A DNA stretch of 64,000 bases from Agrobacterium tumefaciens_K (GTDB lineage: Bacteria; Pseudomonadota; Alphaproteobacteria; Rhizobiales; Rhizobiaceae): assembly GCF_031801495.1 (NCBI RefSeq), contig NZ_JAOEGC010000002.1, positions 372,001-436,000 of the forward strand, written 5' to 3'. Shown here piece after piece: positions 25,218 through 33,919 of the stretch (positions are counted from its first letter, which is position 1; every line of letters begins with the position of its first letter). The notes beneath the pieces were generated by a model that did not search any database, was not told the DNA's origin, and saw only the letters and a program-made list of their open reading frames with translations. The position numbers were made by a program, and so were the translations under genes.

Positions 25218-26105
25218 ATGATAGAGATGAGAATGCCGGTTATTAAATCAAATACAAGATTATTTTGCGTGGCAGCAATTTTTGCTGCGCTCGTTGGCGG
25301 TTCTGGTGGCTCTAAGGCGGAAACTCTTGCGACCGGCAGCAGGATGCCGGTGCTGTTCGACGCTCAGGAGAGGTTCCCCGGTGGCGATCTCTCTTCTGTA
25401 CCGCGCATCCGCTTTCTGATGTCGGTTGATTTTCCGCCGTTCAATTTCACCGATCAGGAAGGGCGGCTTGCCGGTTTCCACGTCGATCTGGTGCGCGAAA
25501 TCTGCGCGCAGTTGAAAGTCGAAGGAAAATGCCAGGTTCAGGCGCTTCCGTTTGATGAACTGGAAGCTGCGTTGGAAATGGGCGAAGGCGAAGCGGTTAT
25601 TTCCGGTATCGCCTCATCGTCTGATCTGCGGAAGAGCTTTACGTTCTCGCGTCCCTATCTCCTGCTGCCTGCGCGTTTTGCGGTCAGCAAGGCGCTCAAG
25701 CTTGAAGGGGCTGCGGTGGATGCCTTGTCGGGAAAGAAGGTCGGCGTGGTCACGGGGTCGCGCCACGAACAGATGCTCAAGGCGTTTTTTCCAAAAGTGG
25801 CGGTCAATGGTTTCGATGGATATGATGCCATGTATGACGCCCTGAAAACGGGCAAGCTGGACGCTGTTTTCGCTGATGGGCTGCGCCTGCCGTTCTGGGT
25901 GTCGGGCAGTGCCTCGGAAGGCTGCTGCGCGCTGTTCGGTGGCCCCTACGTATCGGATCGTTTCCTGGGGGAGGGCCTGGCGATCATGGCAGTTGATCCG
26001 GACAATGTGCTGGTCCCCGCTTTTGATCAGGCGCTGGCGGCGCTTTCGCGCAACGGGCGGCTTGAGGAAATCTACCGCCGTTATTTCCCGTATGGGCTTT
26101 ATTGA
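25218..26105 (+). CDS. Periplasmic solute-binding protein, amino acid type (SBP_bac_3)
   Basis: About 295 residues. A signal peptide (LFCVAAIFAALVGGSGGSKA) is followed by the type II binding fold: IRFLMSVDFPPFNFTDQEGR, AGFHVDLVREICAQL, VISGIASSSDLRKSFTFSRPY, and GKKVGVVTGSRHEQML. The ligand is probably an amino acid or related compound. No permease or ATPase gene is adjacent, so it may work as an orphan receptor or with a distant transporter. Of the clustered ATGs (25218, 25227, 25233) the first is used; the signal peptide is intact with any of them. Confidence 0.8.
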   Translation: MIEMRMPVIKSNTRLFCVAAIFAALVGGSGGSKAETLATGSRMPVLFDAQERFPGGDLSSVPRIRFLMSVDFPPFNFTDQEGRLAGFHVDLVREICAQLKVEGKCQVQALPFDELEAALEMGEGEAVISGIASSSDLRKSFTFSRPYLLLPARFAVSKALKLEGAAVDALSGKKVGVVTGSRHEQMLKAFFPKVAVNGFDGYDAMYDALKTGKLDAVFADGLRLPFWVSGSASEGCCALFGGPYVSDRFLGEGLAIMAVDPDNVLVPAFDQALAALSRNGRLEEIYRRYFPYGLY

Positions 26106-26111
26106 TCCGGT

Positions 26112-26765
26112 TTACTGGCTGGCCCAGATGATGCGGGCAATCCACTCCACGTCGGCCATGTCGAAGCTGCGGTTTGGGTGTTCCGGATTGAGCGAGAGAA
26201 GCTCTATGTTCTTGGGGCTCTGCCGGGCCAGCACCTTTGCCATGACCTCGCCGTCGCGGCTTTTCACCACCACGCGGTCGCCGCGACGCACTTGCGCGCC
26301 GGGTTCGACGATCAGGATATCGCCGTCCCGATAGAGCGGCATCATGCTCTCGCCCTGGACCTCCAGTGCATAGACGCCCTGCTGGCGATCGGGAGAAGAC
26401 GGGAACTCGACAACATCCCAACCCTGACCGGCCGGAAAGCCGCCATCGTCGAAAAATCCGCCAGAACCTGCCTGCGCAAAACCGAGCAGGGGAATGGCAT
26501 TGTTGTCGCCTAAAGGCTGCATCGCCTGCGCAGCCTTTCCCAGTGCATAGCCAAAAAACTGGTCGACGCTGGCCCCGGTTGCCTCCAGCACCTTTGAAAC
26601 GGATTCCGTCGAAGGCCAGCGTTTGCGTCCATCCGGGCCGAACCGCTTCGATTTGTTGAACGAGGTCGGGTCCAGGCCTGCCCGCTTCGCCAGCGCCGAA
26701 GGGGTCAGCTGGTTACGCTCGGCAAGCGTATCGATCGCGCTCCAGATCGTTTCGTGTGAAAGCAT
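26112..26765 (-). CDS. XRE-type repressor with S24 peptidase domain
   Basis: 217 residues. An N-terminal helix-turn-helix (ALAKRAGLDPTSFNKSKRFG) is joined to a LexA/CI-like S24 domain with the Ser140 (GESMMPLYRDGD) and Lys177 (GEVMAKVL) dyad and an Ala99-Gly100 pair in GFAQAGSGG that suits self-cleavage. It is probably a DNA-damage- or stress-responsive repressor. No phage genes surround it, so it appears a chromosomal regulator. A perfect 12-base palindrome 43 bases upstream is a likely autoregulatory operator. The 3' end is 6 bases from the binding protein gene's stop. Confidence 0.87.
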   Translation of the reverse strand: MLSHETIWSAIDTLAERNQLTPSALAKRAGLDPTSFNKSKRFGPDGRKRWPSTESVSKVLEATGASVDQFFGYALGKAAQAMQPLGDNNAIPLLGFAQAGSGGFFDDGGFPAGQGWDVVEFPSSPDRQQGVYALEVQGESMMPLYRDGDILIVEPGAQVRRGDRVVVKSRDGEVMAKVLARQSPKNIELLSLNPEHPNRSFDMADVEWIARIIWASQ

Positions 26766-26807
26766 GGTTCAAAACCCGCAGGTGGAGCTGATGGCGAAAA
26801 AGCTCCT

Positions 26808-26819
26808 GTCAGTACTGAC
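26808..26819. promoter_or_regulatory. Palindromic operator candidate for the S24 repressor
   Basis: GTCAGTACTGAC is a perfect 12-base palindrome centred about 49 bases before the repressor ATG; with one mismatched pair it extends to 16 bases (CT...GG ends). Confidence 0.5.
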
Positions 26820-26877
26820 GGAAATCTAGACTATATTCCGATGTAAGTAAAGAAACAGAGGAATAAAATCCTCTATT

Positions 26878-27528
26878 TCAGGCTACCATAGCGGGAGTAT
26901 TGATCTTGGAAAGCTGGATGACGGCCTGTGTGCGGCTGTCCACCTTGAGCTTCAGGAGGATCGCCGAGACATGTGCCTTGACCGTCGCCTCCGATACGCT
27001 CAGCTCGTAGGCGATCTGCTTGTTAAGAAGCCCTTCGGCCAGCATGCCCAGAACCCGGCTCTGCTGCGGCGTAAGCGTTCGCAGGCGTTGGATGAGATCG
27101 GCGACATCGGGATCCTGTTCCTTCGCATCCCGGTGATTGACGGGTATCCAGACATCTCCTTCCAGGACGGCCCGGATGCCGTCGCGTATATCGTCGATTC
27201 CCGATGATTTGGAGATGAAGCCGGAGGCGCCGAGTTCGATGGAACGTCGTACTGTGGTGGCGTCGTCCGTGGCGGAGACGATGACGATCGGCAGGCTGGT
27301 GTATTCGGCTCTCAGTGCCATGAGGCCCGAAAAACCGCTGACGCCCGGCATGGACAAATCCAGAAGCATCAGGTCCGCATCGTGCCATTCGGCGGCTGCC
27401 TTGCGGGCTGCTTCAAAGTCGCCGGCCTCGATGATGGTCTGCTGCCCTTCTATGCCGGATACGGCCTGTTTGAGGGCTCCGCGAAACAGCGGATGGTCGT
27501 CTGCAATGATGATCGCAAGTTCCGACAT
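26878..27528 (-). CDS. NarL/FixJ-type response regulator
   Basis: 216 residues. The receiver domain has ADDHPLF (Asp10, Asp11), the phosphoacceptor Asp57 in LMLLDLSMPG, VSATDD and a Lys in FISKSSG. The LuxR-type DNA-binding domain is LTPQQSRVLGMLAEGLLNKQ, then SEATVKAHVSAILLKLKV. No histidine kinase gene is next to it. Start at 27528 has GGGAGGGG about 7 bases upstream, and the first residues MSELAIIIADDHPLF fit the family; the longer frame to 27636 is not used. The target genes are unknown. Confidence 0.9.
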   Translation of the reverse strand: MSELAIIIADDHPLFRGALKQAVSGIEGQQTIIEAGDFEAARKAAAEWHDADLMLLDLSMPGVSGFSGLMALRAEYTSLPIVIVSATDDATTVRRSIELGASGFISKSSGIDDIRDGIRAVLEGDVWIPVNHRDAKEQDPDVADLIQRLRTLTPQQSRVLGMLAEGLLNKQIAYELSVSEATVKAHVSAILLKLKVDSRTQAVIQLSKINTPAMVA

Positions 27529-27775
27529 TGTGGCCCCCTCCCAAGGGCGTTGATGCGGTTCTTTTTCTATTTTCCTCACACCTGTCGGCCGCTTGTCGCA
27601 AGCGGCGACGAAACCTCTGCCCCAAAAGTGCGCCAATCATTTGCTCATTACAAGAAAAAGCTTTCTCCTGAGTGGGCTTCCGGTTGACGGAGTGCAAAAA
27701 ATGCGGCGGAAACTGTGGACAATAAGCCCGCTTTGCTGCAAACCGCGCTCGCAGCCACCCCCTTCGGAGACGCCC

Positions 27776-28129
27776 ATGCAGGAAAACCCCGCGGTCATCT
27801 ATAAAATCGTGCCGGAGGCGCTTTGGGCTGCTGCCAAGGCAAAGGGTGTTTTCGAAGGTGCGCCGGTGGATCTGGCTGACGGTTTCATTCACTTCTCCAC
27901 GGCACGACAGGCGGTCGAAACAGCTGCGCGCCACTTTGCCGGACAGGCCGGGTTGCTTCTCGTTGCGGTCAGCGGCGAGGCCCTCGGTGAAAAGCTGGTC
28001 TACGAGCCGTCCAGAGGCGGCGATCTCTTTCCACACCTATACGCCTACCTTCCCATGACCGCGGTCCTCTGGGAAAAAACCCTTCCACTGGCCGAGGACG
28101 GTCGCCACCAGTTTCCGGAGAACCTGTGA
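27776..28129 (+). CDS. DUF952 family protein
   Basis: 117 residues. DUF952 marks are YKIVPEALWAAAKAKGVFEG, DGFIHFSTARQA, and HLYAYLPMTAVLWE near the end. The family is cytoplasmic, of unknown function, and often sits ahead of pyrD in rhizobia, as here. The start at 27776 has GGAG 7 bases upstream. Its stop codon overlaps the pyrD ATG (TGATG), so the two are translationally coupled. Confidence 0.88.
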   Translation: MQENPAVIYKIVPEALWAAAKAKGVFEGAPVDLADGFIHFSTARQAVETAARHFAGQAGLLLVAVSGEALGEKLVYEPSRGGDLFPHLYAYLPMTAVLWEKTLPLAEDGRHQFPENL

Positions 28130-29220
28130 TGAACGGATTTTTTTCCTCTATTGGCCGTAAGGGACTGTTTCTGGTCGACCCCGAAAAGGCGCATGGACTG
28201 TCCATCGCAGCCCTGAAGAGCGGTTTCCTGCCGACCTGCATGGTCCCGCATGATCCAAGCCTGCAGCAGACCGTGGCGGGCCTCGTTTTTCCCAATCCGC
28301 TCGGCATGGCCGCAGGCTATGACAAGAATGCCGAAGTGCCCGGCCCGCTTCTGCGGCTCGGTTTCGGTTTTACCGAGATCGGCACCGTCACGCCGCGCGG
28401 CCAAATCGGCAATCCGAAGCCACGCATCTTCCGTCTGGTGGAGGACGAAGGCATCATCAACCGCCTCGGTTTCAACAATGAAGGCCATGGCCCGGCGCTG
28501 GAGCGGCTCAAGGCGGCGGGCCTGCGTGGCATCGTCGGCGTCAACATCGGCGCCAACAAGGATAGTGAAGACCGCATCGCGGATTATGTGCAGGGCATCG
28601 AGGCCTTTTATTCGGTTGCCTCCTATTTCACGGTCAACATCTCCTCGCCCAACACCCCCGGCCTGCGTGATCTGCAGGCGCGTGAAAGTCTTGCCGCTCT
28701 GCTGAAGGCCGTTTTGGAGCGCCGTGCGGTTGAAGCCGCGCGTTCCGGCAAAAGCGTGCCGGTTTTCCTGAAGATTGCTCCCGATCTGACCGAGGAAGGT
28801 CTTGATGATGTTGCCGAAGAGGCGCTGGCGCATGATCTCGATGGCCTGATCGTATCCAACACCACCCTGTCGCGTGAGGGCCTGCGGCCCGGTCCGCACA
28901 AGGGCGAGGCCGGCGGGCTTTCCGGCAAGCCGCTTTTCGAGCTTTCGACCACGGTTCTTGCCAAGATGCGCAGGCGTGTCGGCGGAAATCTGCCGATCAT
29001 CGGCGCTGGCGGCGTGTCGTCTGCGGAAACGGCGCTGGAAAAGGTGAGGGCAGGGGCTGATCTCGTGCAGCTCTATTCATGCATGGTCTATGAAGGGCCG
29101 GGCCTGCCGTCGACCATCGTCAAGGGGCTGTCGAGGCTCGTTGCGCGTGAAGGCGTGGCGAATATTCGCGACCTGCGTGACAGCACCGTCGACCGCTGGG
29201 CCGATCGCAAGCTGGGCTGA
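28129..29220 (+). CDS. pyrD: PyrD, dihydroorotate dehydrogenase (class 2)
   Basis: 363 residues. A membrane-associated FMN enzyme of pyrimidine synthesis that passes electrons to quinone. The N-terminal helices with RKGLFLVDPEKAHGLSI bind the membrane; catalytic and FMN segments include MAAGYDKNAEVPGP, TEIGTVTPRGQIGNPKPRIF, NRLGFNNEG, VNISSPNTPGL with the catalytic Ser, FLKIAPDL, and GAGGVSSAETALEKVRAGADLVQLYS. ATG at 28129 follows GGAG and overlaps the previous stop; a GTG one codon earlier is also possible. Confidence 0.95.
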   Translation: MNGFFSSIGRKGLFLVDPEKAHGLSIAALKSGFLPTCMVPHDPSLQQTVAGLVFPNPLGMAAGYDKNAEVPGPLLRLGFGFTEIGTVTPRGQIGNPKPRIFRLVEDEGIINRLGFNNEGHGPALERLKAAGLRGIVGVNIGANKDSEDRIADYVQGIEAFYSVASYFTVNISSPNTPGLRDLQARESLAALLKAVLERRAVEAARSGKSVPVFLKIAPDLTEEGLDDVAEEALAHDLDGLIVSNTTLSREGLRPGPHKGEAGGLSGKPLFELSTTVLAKMRRRVGGNLPIIGAGGVSSAETALEKVRAGADLVQLYSCMVYEGPGLPSTIVKGLSRLVAREGVANIRDLRDSTVDRWADRKLG

Positions 29221-29227
29221 GCGACCC

Positions 29228-29330
29228 TGGAGCGCCGTGCGTTTTTCAGGGCGCACAAAGAACGCTCCAGCGCGTCGAATTTGCTTAACGTGCGTTCCGA
29301 AGGTCGATCTTGGTTTTCGGGCGCGATGCC
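29228..29330. repeat. Likely Rhizobiaceae intergenic palindromic repeat
   Basis: The GC-rich stretch with CTGGAGCG ... CGCTCCAG arms around CAGGGCGCACAAAGAA resembles, from memory, interspersed repeats found between genes in Agrobacterium and Rhizobium. It also provides a hairpin past pyrD. I see no second copy in the window. Confidence 0.4.
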
Positions 29331-29828
29331 CTATGCGCAAAGCACCATCGCCCAGTAAGGGCGGTTTTTGGCGTTGGCATCGTATGCTACTGCCACGCCA
29401 AGTCCGTTATACGGCCCGAGCATGTTTTCCAGATGGTGTGGAGAGCCGATCCACGCGCGGACCACGCGCTCCACGGTATCCTGACCGCTGGCGACGTTTT
29501 CTGCCGCCGGTAGCGGAACATTGCCATCCTTCATGCGGATGAGAAAACTGTCGGTCAGGCCGATGAGATGGGCCATCTTTTGGGCCTTCACCATACGGCC
29601 TGCCTGATAAGCGGCGGCCTTGCTGGCCGCGTTATCGATGGAGAGTGGCGAAAGTCCCTTTGAGCGGCGCAGGTCATTGACCATGGGCAGCGCTGCGGCT
29701 GTCTCATCTCTCGTTCCGGAGGGGGCTCCCTTGTTCGTCGGCACGGAGACGCATGCGGAGAGCAGCGAGCCAGCGGAAATCAGCACGAAACCGCGCCGGG
29801 ACAGTGTGATAAGCGATGTGTCGGTCAT
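29331..29828 (-). CDS. CAP-domain (SCP/PR1) lipoprotein
   Basis: 165 residues. The N-terminus LSRRGFVLISAGSLLSACVS has a twin-arginine-like start and a lipobox (LLSAC), so the protein is probably lipid-anchored. The CAP domain contains MVNDLRRSKGLSPLSIDN, AGRMVKAQKMAHL, AAENVASGQDTVERVVRAWIGSPHH, and the closing LGVAVAYDAN. The rhizobial members are of unknown function; the family often binds sterols or cell wall ligands in eukaryotes. It is translated with the upstream DUF6460 gene (2-base gap). Confidence 0.85.
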   Translation of the reverse strand: MTDTSLITLSRRGFVLISAGSLLSACVSVPTNKGAPSGTRDETAAALPMVNDLRRSKGLSPLSIDNAASKAAAYQAGRMVKAQKMAHLIGLTDSFLIRMKDGNVPLPAAENVASGQDTVERVVRAWIGSPHHLENMLGPYNGLGVAVAYDANAKNRPYWAMVLCA

Positions 29829-29829
29829 G

Positions 29830-30096
29830 TCAGCGGCGGAAGCTCAGGAGGCGCAGGATGATAAAAACGGGAATGACGATGGTCGCGCCCAGCAGCAGAT
29901 AATCGCCGATGCTGCCCAGAGCATGAAAGCCCGTGTACCAGAGGTCGAGAACAAAATCGCGGATCCCGTAAATGACGTTCCATGGCGTCAGGTTGAAGAC
30001 GCTCATGACGAAACCGACGATCAGCGACACGACCAGCAGCTTGACGATCGTTCGTCCCAGACTATCACCCAGCATCTTGTTGACCTCACCGGCCAT
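29830..30096 (-). CDS. Small integral membrane protein (DUF6460-like)
   Basis: 88 residues with two transmembrane helices, one at TIVKLLVVSLIVGFVMSVF and one at DYLLLGATIVIPVFIILRLL, joined by a hydrophilic hinge WNVIYGIRDFVLDL. Start at 30096 has AGGAG 8 bases upstream; a neighbouring ATG at 30102 is too near the site. The two genes form one transcript. Confidence 0.7.
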   Translation of the reverse strand: MAGEVNKMLGDSLGRTIVKLLVVSLIVGFVMSVFNLTPWNVIYGIRDFVLDLWYTGFHALGSIGDYLLLGATIVIPVFIILRLLSFRR

Positions 30097-30272
30097 CGGC
30101 ATATCTCCTAAAGTTTGCAGGCAAACGCCTCGAGCCAGACATATGAAGTCAGACGCGCCCATGCAAGTTTCAGCACACTATATTGCGCCATAGTTGCGCG
30201 TGCCATGAAATAGGACTTGAGTTTTTTTATGGCTTGATAAATGACAGCCAACCTCTTCTCAGGAAATATTGA

Positions 30273-31217
30273 ATGGCCTCGAACCAGTTTTCTTCCGGTG
30301 ACGTGATCGCGGATCGTCGGGCCGACTATGCCCGCATGCTGGCCGAAAGCGGCGATCATGCCGCCGCTGCCGAACTGATAGAGCAGGCGCTGGAACTGGC
30401 CCCGCTTTGGACGGCCGGATGGTTTCGACTGGGTGAATATAGCGAGAAGGCGGGGCAGGCGGTGAAAGCTGTCGCCGCCTATGAGAAGGTGGCCGGTCTC
30501 GATGCGGAGGGTATCTTTGCAGCGGAACTGAAGCTTGCCGTCCTGGGTGCTGCCGAAACGCCGGAGCAGCCGCCAAGCCGTTATGTCGAAGGGCTGTTTG
30601 ACGATTATGCCGACCGCTTTGAAACCTCGCTGGTGGAAAAGCTGGGCTATAGCGTGCCGCAGAAACTGGCCGCGCTGATCGAAAAGGCGAAACCCGACAG
30701 TGGCGGCTTCCGATGCATCGTCGATATAGGCTGCGGGACGGGCCTGCTCGGCACGGAAATCAATGGCTGGACCGGACGGCTGGAAGGTTTCGACATCTCC
30801 GCCAACATGCTGGCCAAGGCTGGGGAAAAGGGTATTTATCATCATCTGGCGCAGGCGGACCTCTCACTTGCGGCGGATGCTTCCGGCCTGTTTGCCGACG
30901 GCCTGGCGAAGGGCCGGGCCGACCTCGTCGCCGCAGCCGACGTAATGATGTATCTCGGCAGTCTGGACACCGTCATGCCGCTTGTCGATGCACTGCTTGT
31001 CACGGGAGGGCTGTTTGCCTTTTCCGTGGAAGATGCGATCGGTGAGGAGGGCTTCGTTCTGCAGCCTTCCCTGCGCTATGCCCACTCGGAAAACTATATC
31101 CGTGGTCTACTGGCAGAATCCGGCATGGATGTGCTGGACGTCGAAAAAACCACCATTCGCAAGGATGCTGGAAAACCCCTTTCCGGCATTCTGTTTCTTT
31201 CCAGAAAACGCAGCTGA
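30273..31217 (+). CDS. SAM-dependent methyltransferase with N-terminal TPR-like region
   Basis: 314 residues. The N-terminal 80 residues form two TPR-like helices (HAAAAELIEQALELAPLWTA, KAVAAYEKVAGLDAEG), then YVEGLFDDYADRFETSLVEK and the methyltransferase core with VDIGCGTGLLGTEI (motif I), FDISANMLAKA, DLVAAADVMMYLG and GLFAFSVEDA. The same architecture occurs in rhizobial methyltransferases of unknown substrate. GGAAATATTG weakly precedes the ATG. Confidence 0.85.
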   Translation: MASNQFSSGDVIADRRADYARMLAESGDHAAAAELIEQALELAPLWTAGWFRLGEYSEKAGQAVKAVAAYEKVAGLDAEGIFAAELKLAVLGAAETPEQPPSRYVEGLFDDYADRFETSLVEKLGYSVPQKLAALIEKAKPDSGGFRCIVDIGCGTGLLGTEINGWTGRLEGFDISANMLAKAGEKGIYHHLAQADLSLAADASGLFADGLAKGRADLVAAADVMMYLGSLDTVMPLVDALLVTGGLFAFSVEDAIGEEGFVLQPSLRYAHSENYIRGLLAESGMDVLDVEKTTIRKDAGKPLSGILFLSRKRS

Positions 31218-31394
31218 TCTTTTCGTTTCTTGCCATTTTATCGATAGGTCAGCTTTGCTTACGTATCGATATTGAAACTCCGCCTGTTGCAGTGCAAAAT
31301 ACGCCCATGAAGCCGAACCCCAGCACGATGCTGGCGGTCAATCGGCGATGCATTTTCAACGACACAAATGGCAGATCTCTTCGGGGGTACAGGC

Positions 31395-32033
31395 ATGGCA
31401 TTCACGAGAAGCGTCTATGGCATGTGGAGTGCCGATCCGGCGAAGCACGCTCCGGTGGAAGATGTGCAGGGCATCGTGACCGGTGCCATCGTTTCGGCGC
31501 TCGGCTTTTATCTGCTCAACAAGGTCGGGCTGCTCACGGGCGGCACGGCGGGCGTCGCCTTCCTTCTCCACTATGCTTTCGGCGTCAGCTTCGGCCTGCT
31601 GTTCTTCCTCGTAAATCTGCCCTTCTATTACCTGTCCTTCCGTCGCCTCGGTCTGGCGTTTTCGCTGAAGACGTTCATTGCCATCGGCCTCGTTTCTGTG
31701 TTGACGGAACTTGAAGCGCGCTGGATGGTGATCGACAGCATCAACCCGCTCTGGGCCTCGCTGCTCGGCGGCCTGCTTCTGGGATACGGCCTGCTGGCAC
31801 TTTATCGCCACCGCGCGAGCCTCGGCGGTATCGGTATTCTGGCGATCTACATTCAGGATCGTTTCGGCATTCGTGCCGGTCTTATCCAGCTTGCTTTCGA
31901 TGCCTGCGTCATGGTCGCGGCTTTTGCTGTCATCAATCCGGAAACGGTCGTCTATTCCATCATCGGCGCTTTCGTCCTCAATATGTTCCTTGCCATCAAC
32001 CATCGTTCGGACCGGTACATCGTCGTGCGCTGA
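31395..32033 (+). CDS. YitT family membrane protein, first copy
   Basis: 212 residues with about six transmembrane helices: EDVQGIVTGAIVSALGFYLL, GVSFGLLFFLVNLPFYYLSF, LGGLLLGYGLLALYRH, then VVYSIIGAFVLNMFL. YitT/DUF161 proteins are of uncertain function. Start at 31395 with GGGGG 8 bases upstream; the frame extends to 31368. It shares obvious ancestry with the next gene (same VNLPFYYL, FRRLGLAF, INPL or INPV segments). Confidence 0.85.
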   Translation: MAFTRSVYGMWSADPAKHAPVEDVQGIVTGAIVSALGFYLLNKVGLLTGGTAGVAFLLHYAFGVSFGLLFFLVNLPFYYLSFRRLGLAFSLKTFIAIGLVSVLTELEARWMVIDSINPLWASLLGGLLLGYGLLALYRHRASLGGIGILAIYIQDRFGIRAGLIQLAFDACVMVAAFAVINPETVVYSIIGAFVLNMFLAINHRSDRYIVVR

Positions 32034-32091
32034 GGCTTGAGTTTTGCGACGCGGAGGCGCAGAGAATGAGGCGAAGGAACAGGGGAAGTTG

Positions 32092-32733
32092 ATGAGCGAA
32101 GTTGTTGAACGCAAGCTGACCAGGCTGTGGGCCTCCACGCCGGATCGCCATTCGCTGCTGGAAGACATTCAGGGCGTGCTGGCGGGCAGCATGCTGGTGT
32201 CGCTCGGCGTCACTCTGTTTTCTTCCGCGGGATTGCTGACGGGCGGCACGGTCGGGCTGGCGTTTCTGGCGCACTACGCGACCGGTATCAGCTTCGGTGC
32301 GGTCTTCTTCCTCGTCAATCTGCCGTTCTATTATCTGGCGTTTCGCCGCCTTGGCCTTGCCTTTACGGTCAAGACATTCTGCGCCATCGCCATGACGGCG
32401 GTCCTTTCGGACTACATGCCCGCCCTCTTCGCCTTTGAGAGCATCAATCCCGTTGCCGCCGCACTGTTCGGCGGACTGACGGTTGCCGCGGGCATGCTGG
32501 CGCTGTTTCGCCATCGCACCAGCCTTGGCGGTTTCGGAATTCTGGCGCTTTATCTCCAGGACCGTTTCGGCTGGCGGGCTGGTCTGGTGCAACTCGGCTT
32601 CGATGGCATGGTGCTCGTCGCATCGTTCTTCGTCGCCACCCCTTTCGTCATTGTATGCTCGATCCTTGGCGCGCTGGTCATGAACCTGACGCTGGCGATC
32701 AATCACAGAAACGACCGCTACATCGCCATGTAA
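32092..32733 (+). CDS. YitT family membrane protein, second copy
   Basis: 213 residues, very like the gene upstream in every segment (VFFLVNLPFYYLAFRRLGLA; LAINHRNDRY against LAINHRSDRY), so the pair arose by tandem duplication and has since diverged. Start at 32092 has GGGGAAG 6 bases upstream and lies 58 bases past the first copy's stop. Both probably form one transcript. Confidence 0.85.
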   Translation: MSEVVERKLTRLWASTPDRHSLLEDIQGVLAGSMLVSLGVTLFSSAGLLTGGTVGLAFLAHYATGISFGAVFFLVNLPFYYLAFRRLGLAFTVKTFCAIAMTAVLSDYMPALFAFESINPVAAALFGGLTVAAGMLALFRHRTSLGGFGILALYLQDRFGWRAGLVQLGFDGMVLVASFFVATPFVIVCSILGALVMNLTLAINHRNDRYIAM

Positions 32734-32760
32734 CGGTCGTTCTATTGCGGTCTGGTCGGC

Positions 32761-33222
32761 TCAGGCTGCCTTCGCGGTCGCGTCAATCGGATGCTGCGAG
32801 CGGAAGCCGACGGCGATCCGGTTCCAGGTGTTGATGGTGCCGATGGCGACCGTGATCTTGACGATCTCCTCGTCGCTGAAATGCGCCTTCAACGCGTCAT
32901 AGGCATCATCCGGCGCGCCGGTTTCGGCAATCTTTGTCACGGCATCCACCCAGCCGAGAAGCGCGCGTTCCTGTTCTGTATAGACGGGCGATTCCCGCCA
33001 TACGCTCATCAGGTTGATCCACTGTTCGGAAAGACCGTCCTTGCGGCTTTCCTTCACATGCATGTCGACGCAGAAGGCACAGCCATTGATGATCGAGGCA
33101 CGAAGCTTGATGAGGTGAATGAAGCGGTGTTCCAGCCCGCTGTTCTGAACGTAAGTCTCCAGAGCCATCAGGGCCTTGAATGCTTCCGGAGATGCCTTGG
33201 CGTAATTCATTCGGGTTTTCAT
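32761..33222 (-). CDS. Carboxymuconolactone decarboxylase/AhpD-like protein
   Basis: 153 residues of the AhpD fold. The redox motif CAFC (in NGCAFCVDMHVKE, with the nearby His) marks a peroxidase-like or disulfide reductase active site. The remaining marks are WRESPVYTEQERALLGWVDA and NTWNRIAVGFR. Rhizobial members are often regulated with an Rrf2 repressor, as here: the Rrf2 gene lies directly upstream. AAGGAG stands 6 bases before the ATG. It is probably a peroxidase-type enzyme defending against oxidants, but no substrate is shown. Confidence 0.9.
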   Translation of the reverse strand: MKTRMNYAKASPEAFKALMALETYVQNSGLEHRFIHLIKLRASIINGCAFCVDMHVKESRKDGLSEQWINLMSVWRESPVYTEQERALLGWVDAVTKIAETGAPDDAYDALKAHFSDEEIVKITVAIGTINTWNRIAVGFRSQHPIDATAKAA

Positions 33223-33313
33223 GGGATTCTCCTTGGTTACTTGGTTTCAGGGCATGCTTCATCGATCCGGAAAGCGATGCGGCAATCCGGGGTCATCTTG
33301 GAACGTCGTCAGG

Positions 33314-33814
33314 TCAGCGTGCGGATTTGCGCTCGTTCAGTTCAAGGAAGGCACAGCCGCGTGCGGCAATACCGCCATCGTCATTGGCGGCAAGATCATC
33401 CAGAACATCGGCAATGCTGGTTTTGGCCAGCTCCGCCCGATAGGCTTTCTCTGCTTTCAGCATGGCGGCATTGATGCCGCAGGGTTTGGTGAAATACCGT
33501 TTTGGCAGAGGGTTCGGTCCGCGTTGACGGATTTCCGCACAGCGAAAAGCCGGCTCCGGCCCCTCTACCGCCAGAACGATATCGAGCAGGGTGATCTTGT
33601 CCGTCGGTTTCGCGAGCCGGTAGCCGCCTTTCGGTCCCGGCACGGTGGCGAGAATTCCGGCACCGGAAAGCAATTGCAGGTGTTTCAGAAGGTAGCTGGT
33701 CGAAACGCCATGAAACTCCGCGAGTGCGGCGGCGGAAAGGACACCGCCGTCGGAAAGCCCCGCCAGCATTCCTACGCTGTGAATGGCCTGTTCCACGCCA
33801 TCGCCAAGTTTCAT
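33314..33814 (-). CDS. Rrf2 family transcriptional regulator
   Basis: 166 residues. The winged helix includes LAEFHGVSTSYLLKHLQLLS and GPKGGYRLAKPTDKITLLDI, the latter a classical Rrf2 block. Cys residues at FRCAEIRQRG and TKPCGIN, plus one near the C-terminus, could bind an Fe-S cluster or sense redox state. The palindrome at 33830-33854, just upstream of its start, is the likely operator, and the AhpD-like gene follows on the same strand. Confidence 0.88.
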   Translation of the reverse strand: MKLGDGVEQAIHSVGMLAGLSDGGVLSAAALAEFHGVSTSYLLKHLQLLSGAGILATVPGPKGGYRLAKPTDKITLLDIVLAVEGPEPAFRCAEIRQRGPNPLPKRYFTKPCGINAAMLKAEKAYRAELAKTSIADVLDDLAANDDGGIAARGCAFLELNERKSAR

Positions 33815-33829
33815 CGTGTTCGCTCCTCT

Positions 33830-33854
33830 ATCATGGATTAAAATTATCCATGAT
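33830..33854. promoter_or_regulatory. Palindromic operator of the Rrf2 gene
   Basis: ATCATGGAT and ATCCATGAT, perfect 9-base arms around a 7-base A/T spacer, 16 bases before the regulator's ATG. This is a good candidate for autoregulation. Confidence 0.75.
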
Positions 33855-33919
33855 TATGTGCGGATGTCAAGTCGTACTGCTGCCCTTCTTTTTTGGGACT
33901 TTTTCACTACCTTGAGAGG

